DNA of 6,884 nt from Chlamydiota bacterium (GTDB lineage Bacteria; Chlamydiota; Chlamydiia; Chlamydiales; SM23-39). The stretch covers positions 1 through 6,884 of the forward strand of contig DAIDLB010000190.1 of NCBI GenBank assembly GCA_027449725.1, in the 5' to 3' direction. Below, one piece after another: positions 5,250 to 6,884 of the stretch (the stretch's first letter is position 1; every line of letters begins with the position of its first letter). The notes under the pieces are model-generated. The model had not been told where the DNA came from and searched no databases. It saw only the letters and a list, made by a program, of their open reading frames with translations. The position numbers and the translations under genes are program-made.

Positions 5250-6884
5250 ATGACAAAAAATATTTCCTCTTTTTTGCCTGCCCTTCCGGTCACTAAAGGG
5301 TATTTGCCGGCCCAAAACCAAAATACGATTTGTAAAATTGTCAAACTGGCAGGATTCCTTCTCGCCCTCCCCTTTCTTCTGATTGCAGATCTCCTCTACG
5401 CAGCCTTCTATTGCGGAGCCCGAATCCCGAAACCGATCATCCCGGAACCGCCCAAGCTGTTGCCGGAACCTCCCACGCCCGAACCCGTCAAGAAATTTCT
5501 CCCAACGCCATCGCCCGTACCTTCGCCGGAGCCAACTCCCGAACCAACACCGATTCCAACTCCCGAACCAACACCGGAGCCAGAGCCAACACCTCCGGCG
5601 CCTGCGCCCGAACCCTCTCCGCCCGAGGTCGTAGAGCCAATTGTTCCGCCGCCTCAGGAACTCTCTCTTTTTACTAAAGTCGGCCTGGCAGCTCTCGCTG
5701 TCCTGGGCGTTGGAACTCTGTCCTACCTCATCCGCAGCTACGCCTTTTCCGAGGAGCCGCAGTTGCCCGTCACTGACAGCGATGACCGGCCAATCCAAGA
5801 CCTTGATCCCCCAACTCTTTTGAACCAGACCCAATGGCTTAAAAGCCCTCAGAAGAACACGACCGAAACTCTGCCCTCCTGCCCACTTTTTCAATCCCAA
5901 CCAATCGATCCATTTTTCGATAAAACTTCCTTTGCTGTCAATCAATTACCCCCCTTTACCCATCCCGAATCCCCAGCGAACTTTTCTCTGACCTCGCACC
6001 CGCTGCCGCTCAGCGGGAACCAGTGTTTTGCAAACACAGGCTGGCAACCAATCTTTGCGGACCAACCCATTCTGAATGAACCTCTGCCCTCCAGCCCCCG
6101 CTTGTTCGACCTATCTTATCTTGAATCTCGGGCGGACCTGTCTCCGGCAAGCAAAGGACCTCAATCAAAATCCGAAGCTCTCCCTCCCTACCTCCGCTTA
6201 TTCGACAAACCTCGCTTTCCTTTCGATCAATTCTTTATAGGTCCCGTCCCCACGAGAGACTTTCCTCTGACCGTGCATCCGCTATCGCTCAGCGGGAACC
6301 AGTGTTTTGCAGAGACAGGCTGGCAGCCAATCTCCAAGGTCAAAACCATTCCGAATGAAACCTTGCCCACCTGCCCCCGTTTGTTCGACCCATCCGCTCT
6401 CTTTGCCTATCCCGAATCCCAAGAGGACTTTCCTCTAACCGTGCACCCGATGCAGCTCAGCGAGAACCAGTCTTTTGCAGAGACAGGCTGGCAGCCAATC
6501 TCCGAGATCAAAACCATTCCAACTGAAACTCTGCCGGAAGAACCTCGATTGATTGTCACCGACGGCGAAGAAAGCGATGGCCCCGCTCTGCCTAATCCTG
6601 GAATCAAACCAGCCAAACAGGCGCTTCTTCTTACCGCTGAACCCGAAACTTCGGATTTTGTCCCTCTATCCTCCTTCAACTTGACCCAATGGCTCAAAAA
6701 TCGCCAAACGAACATGACCGAAACTCTGACATCCGCACCGGTCAATCAATCTGATACTATCTCGATTGCGGACGAACCGCTTAAAACAGAGGAAGTTTCT
6801 CCCCCTACGCCGCCGCCACCTCCTGCATCCCCTCCGCCGCCCGGCAAGACTCCGCCTTCCTTCCCCTGGTTGGAAATCGGAGCG
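5250..6884 (+). CDS. Proline-rich, repeat-containing membrane-anchored protein (3' partial)
   Basis: The frame is open for 545 codons from ATG 5250 to the window edge, with TAA directly before the ATG. I do not recognise the family. Order of parts: polar N-terminus (1-28); hydrophobic segment (about 32-55, LAGFLLALPFLLIADLLY); Pro/Glu/Thr linker (58-136) rich in PEPTPEPT; second hydrophobic segment (about 142-162, KVGLAALAVLGVGTLSYLI); then a long hydrophilic region (165-510). That region carries three copies of a unit centred on LSGNQCFAETGWQPI (244-268, 337-361, 393-417), five versions of LPxxPRLFD, and a TQWLK-TETL motif on either side (190-210, 475-497). At 517-538 a second polyproline stretch (PPTPPPPPASPPPP) leads into PSFPWLEIGA, perhaps the start of another hydrophobic segment. 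Two hydrophobic segments recall bilobed inclusion-membrane proteins of chlamydiae, but the 80-residue linker is too long for that class. The Shine-Dalgarno is weak (GAG at 5240). An envelope or host-interaction role is inference. Confidence 0.8.
   Translation, partial: MTKNISSFLPALPVTKGYLPAQNQNTICKIVKLAGFLLALPFLLIADLLYAAFYCGARIPKPIIPEPPKLLPEPPTPEPVKKFLPTPSPVPSPEPTPEPTPIPTPEPTPEPEPTPPAPAPEPSPPEVVEPIVPPPQELSLFTKVGLAALAVLGVGTLSYLIRSYAFSEEPQLPVTDSDDRPIQDLDPPTLLNQTQWLKSPQKNTTETLPSCPLFQSQPIDPFFDKTSFAVNQLPPFTHPESPANFSLTSHPLPLSGNQCFANTGWQPIFADQPILNEPLPSSPRLFDLSYLESRADLSPASKGPQSKSEALPPYLRLFDKPRFPFDQFFIGPVPTRDFPLTVHPLSLSGNQCFAETGWQPISKVKTIPNETLPTCPRLFDPSALFAYPESQEDFPLTVHPMQLSENQSFAETGWQPISEIKTIPTETLPEEPRLIVTDGEESDGPALPNPGIKPAKQALLLTAEPETSDFVPLSSFNLTQWLKNRQTNMTETLTSAPVNQSDTISIADEPLKTEEVSPPTPPPPPASPPPPGKTPPSFPWLEIGA
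5532..5576 (+). repeat. Tandem direct repeat encoding PTPEPTP
   Basis: A 21-nt sequence at 5532-5552 recurs exactly at 5556-5576 (period 24 nt, 8 codons), encoding PTPEPTP twice. It lies in the rigid Pro/Glu linker between the two hydrophobic segments of the 5250 gene, where degenerate copies continue on both sides. Confidence 0.85.
5817..5879 (+). repeat. TQWLK-TETL repeat, copy 1
   Basis: Encodes residues 190-210 of the 5250 protein (NQTQWLKSPQKNTTETLPS within it). It is related to a second copy at 6672-6740 in both protein and DNA. It opens the repeat region directly after the second hydrophobic segment. Confidence 0.7.
5979..6500 (+). repeat. Three dispersed copies of a 75-nt core repeat
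   Basis: Core copies lie at 5979-6053, 6258-6332 and 6426-6500, all in the same frame of the 5250 gene. By hand alignment, copies 2 and 3 differ at 8 of 75 bases (21 of 25 residues identical), and copies 1 and 2 at 10 of 75 (20 of 25). Similarity continues downstream as an I-P-N-E-T-L-P type segment ending in LPxxPRLFD. Spacing is 279 nt then 168 nt; the first interval holds an extra half-unit (LPPYLRLFD). The pattern indicates internal duplication of a module of about 56 residues. Confidence 0.9.
6672..6740 (+). repeat. TQWLK-TETL repeat, copy 2
   Basis: Encodes residues 475-497 (FNLTQWLKNRQTNMTETL within it). It closes the repeat region before the second polyproline stretch and mirrors copy 1, so the three core repeats are bracketed by related sequences. 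Confidence 0.7.

Noticed and set aside
5229..5945. Minus-strand frame of 238 codons with Arg/Trp/Gly-rich composition
   Set aside because: It is the reverse complement of the Pro/Glu codon-rich linker of the 5250 gene; its odd composition (runs of Arg, Trp, Phe) is what antisense of CCN/GAR codons gives, and there is no family signal.

Overview
The window (about 6.9 kb, G+C a little above 50% by eye) is compact bacterial chromosome. It has short intergenic gaps, a 4-nt coupled gene overlap and Shine-Dalgarno sites, and no tRNA, rRNA, IS element, CRISPR array or phage gene that I can see. The mix of a Rep/UvrD-type helicase, a Tsr3-like (DUF367) protein, a divergent AGCS-family symporter, a type II thymidine kinase and several lineage-specific membrane-anchored proteins suggests a Gram-negative bacterium. 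It could belong to the PVC/Chlamydiae side of the tree, but that placement is low-confidence inference: no marker gene here proves it.

Layout. 1-1439 (+) is the 3' two-thirds of a Rep/UvrD superfamily-1 DNA helicase; its Walker A end lies upstream of the window. Its stop overlaps the ATG of a Tsr3-like gene (1436-1891, +). A small helical protein of unknown function lies at 1912-2271 (-), convergent with the Tsr3-like gene. A roughly 100-bp divergent promoter region separates it from a 253-residue single-anchor, cysteine-containing protein (2373-3134, +), which carries a run of eight C just after the membrane anchor. An AGCS amino acid:cation symporter follows (3183-4508, +), with a strong hairpin over its start codon. 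It converges with, and overlaps by 4 nt, thymidine kinase (4505-5101, -).

The last quarter of the window (5250 to the end, +) is one open reading frame of 545 codons with no stop inside the window. It encodes a membrane-anchored protein with two predicted transmembrane segments separated by a Pro/Glu/Thr linker. A long repeat-built region follows, then a second polyproline stretch at the window edge. This is the least conventional gene here.

How the parts relate. The helicase and Tsr3-like genes are probably translated together (genome maintenance plus possible rRNA modification). The symporter and thymidine kinase are ordinary import and salvage functions. The two anchored proteins (2373 and 5250) look like lineage-specific envelope or secreted factors, each with features that favour rapid variation: a homopolymer switch candidate in one and internal repeats in the other.
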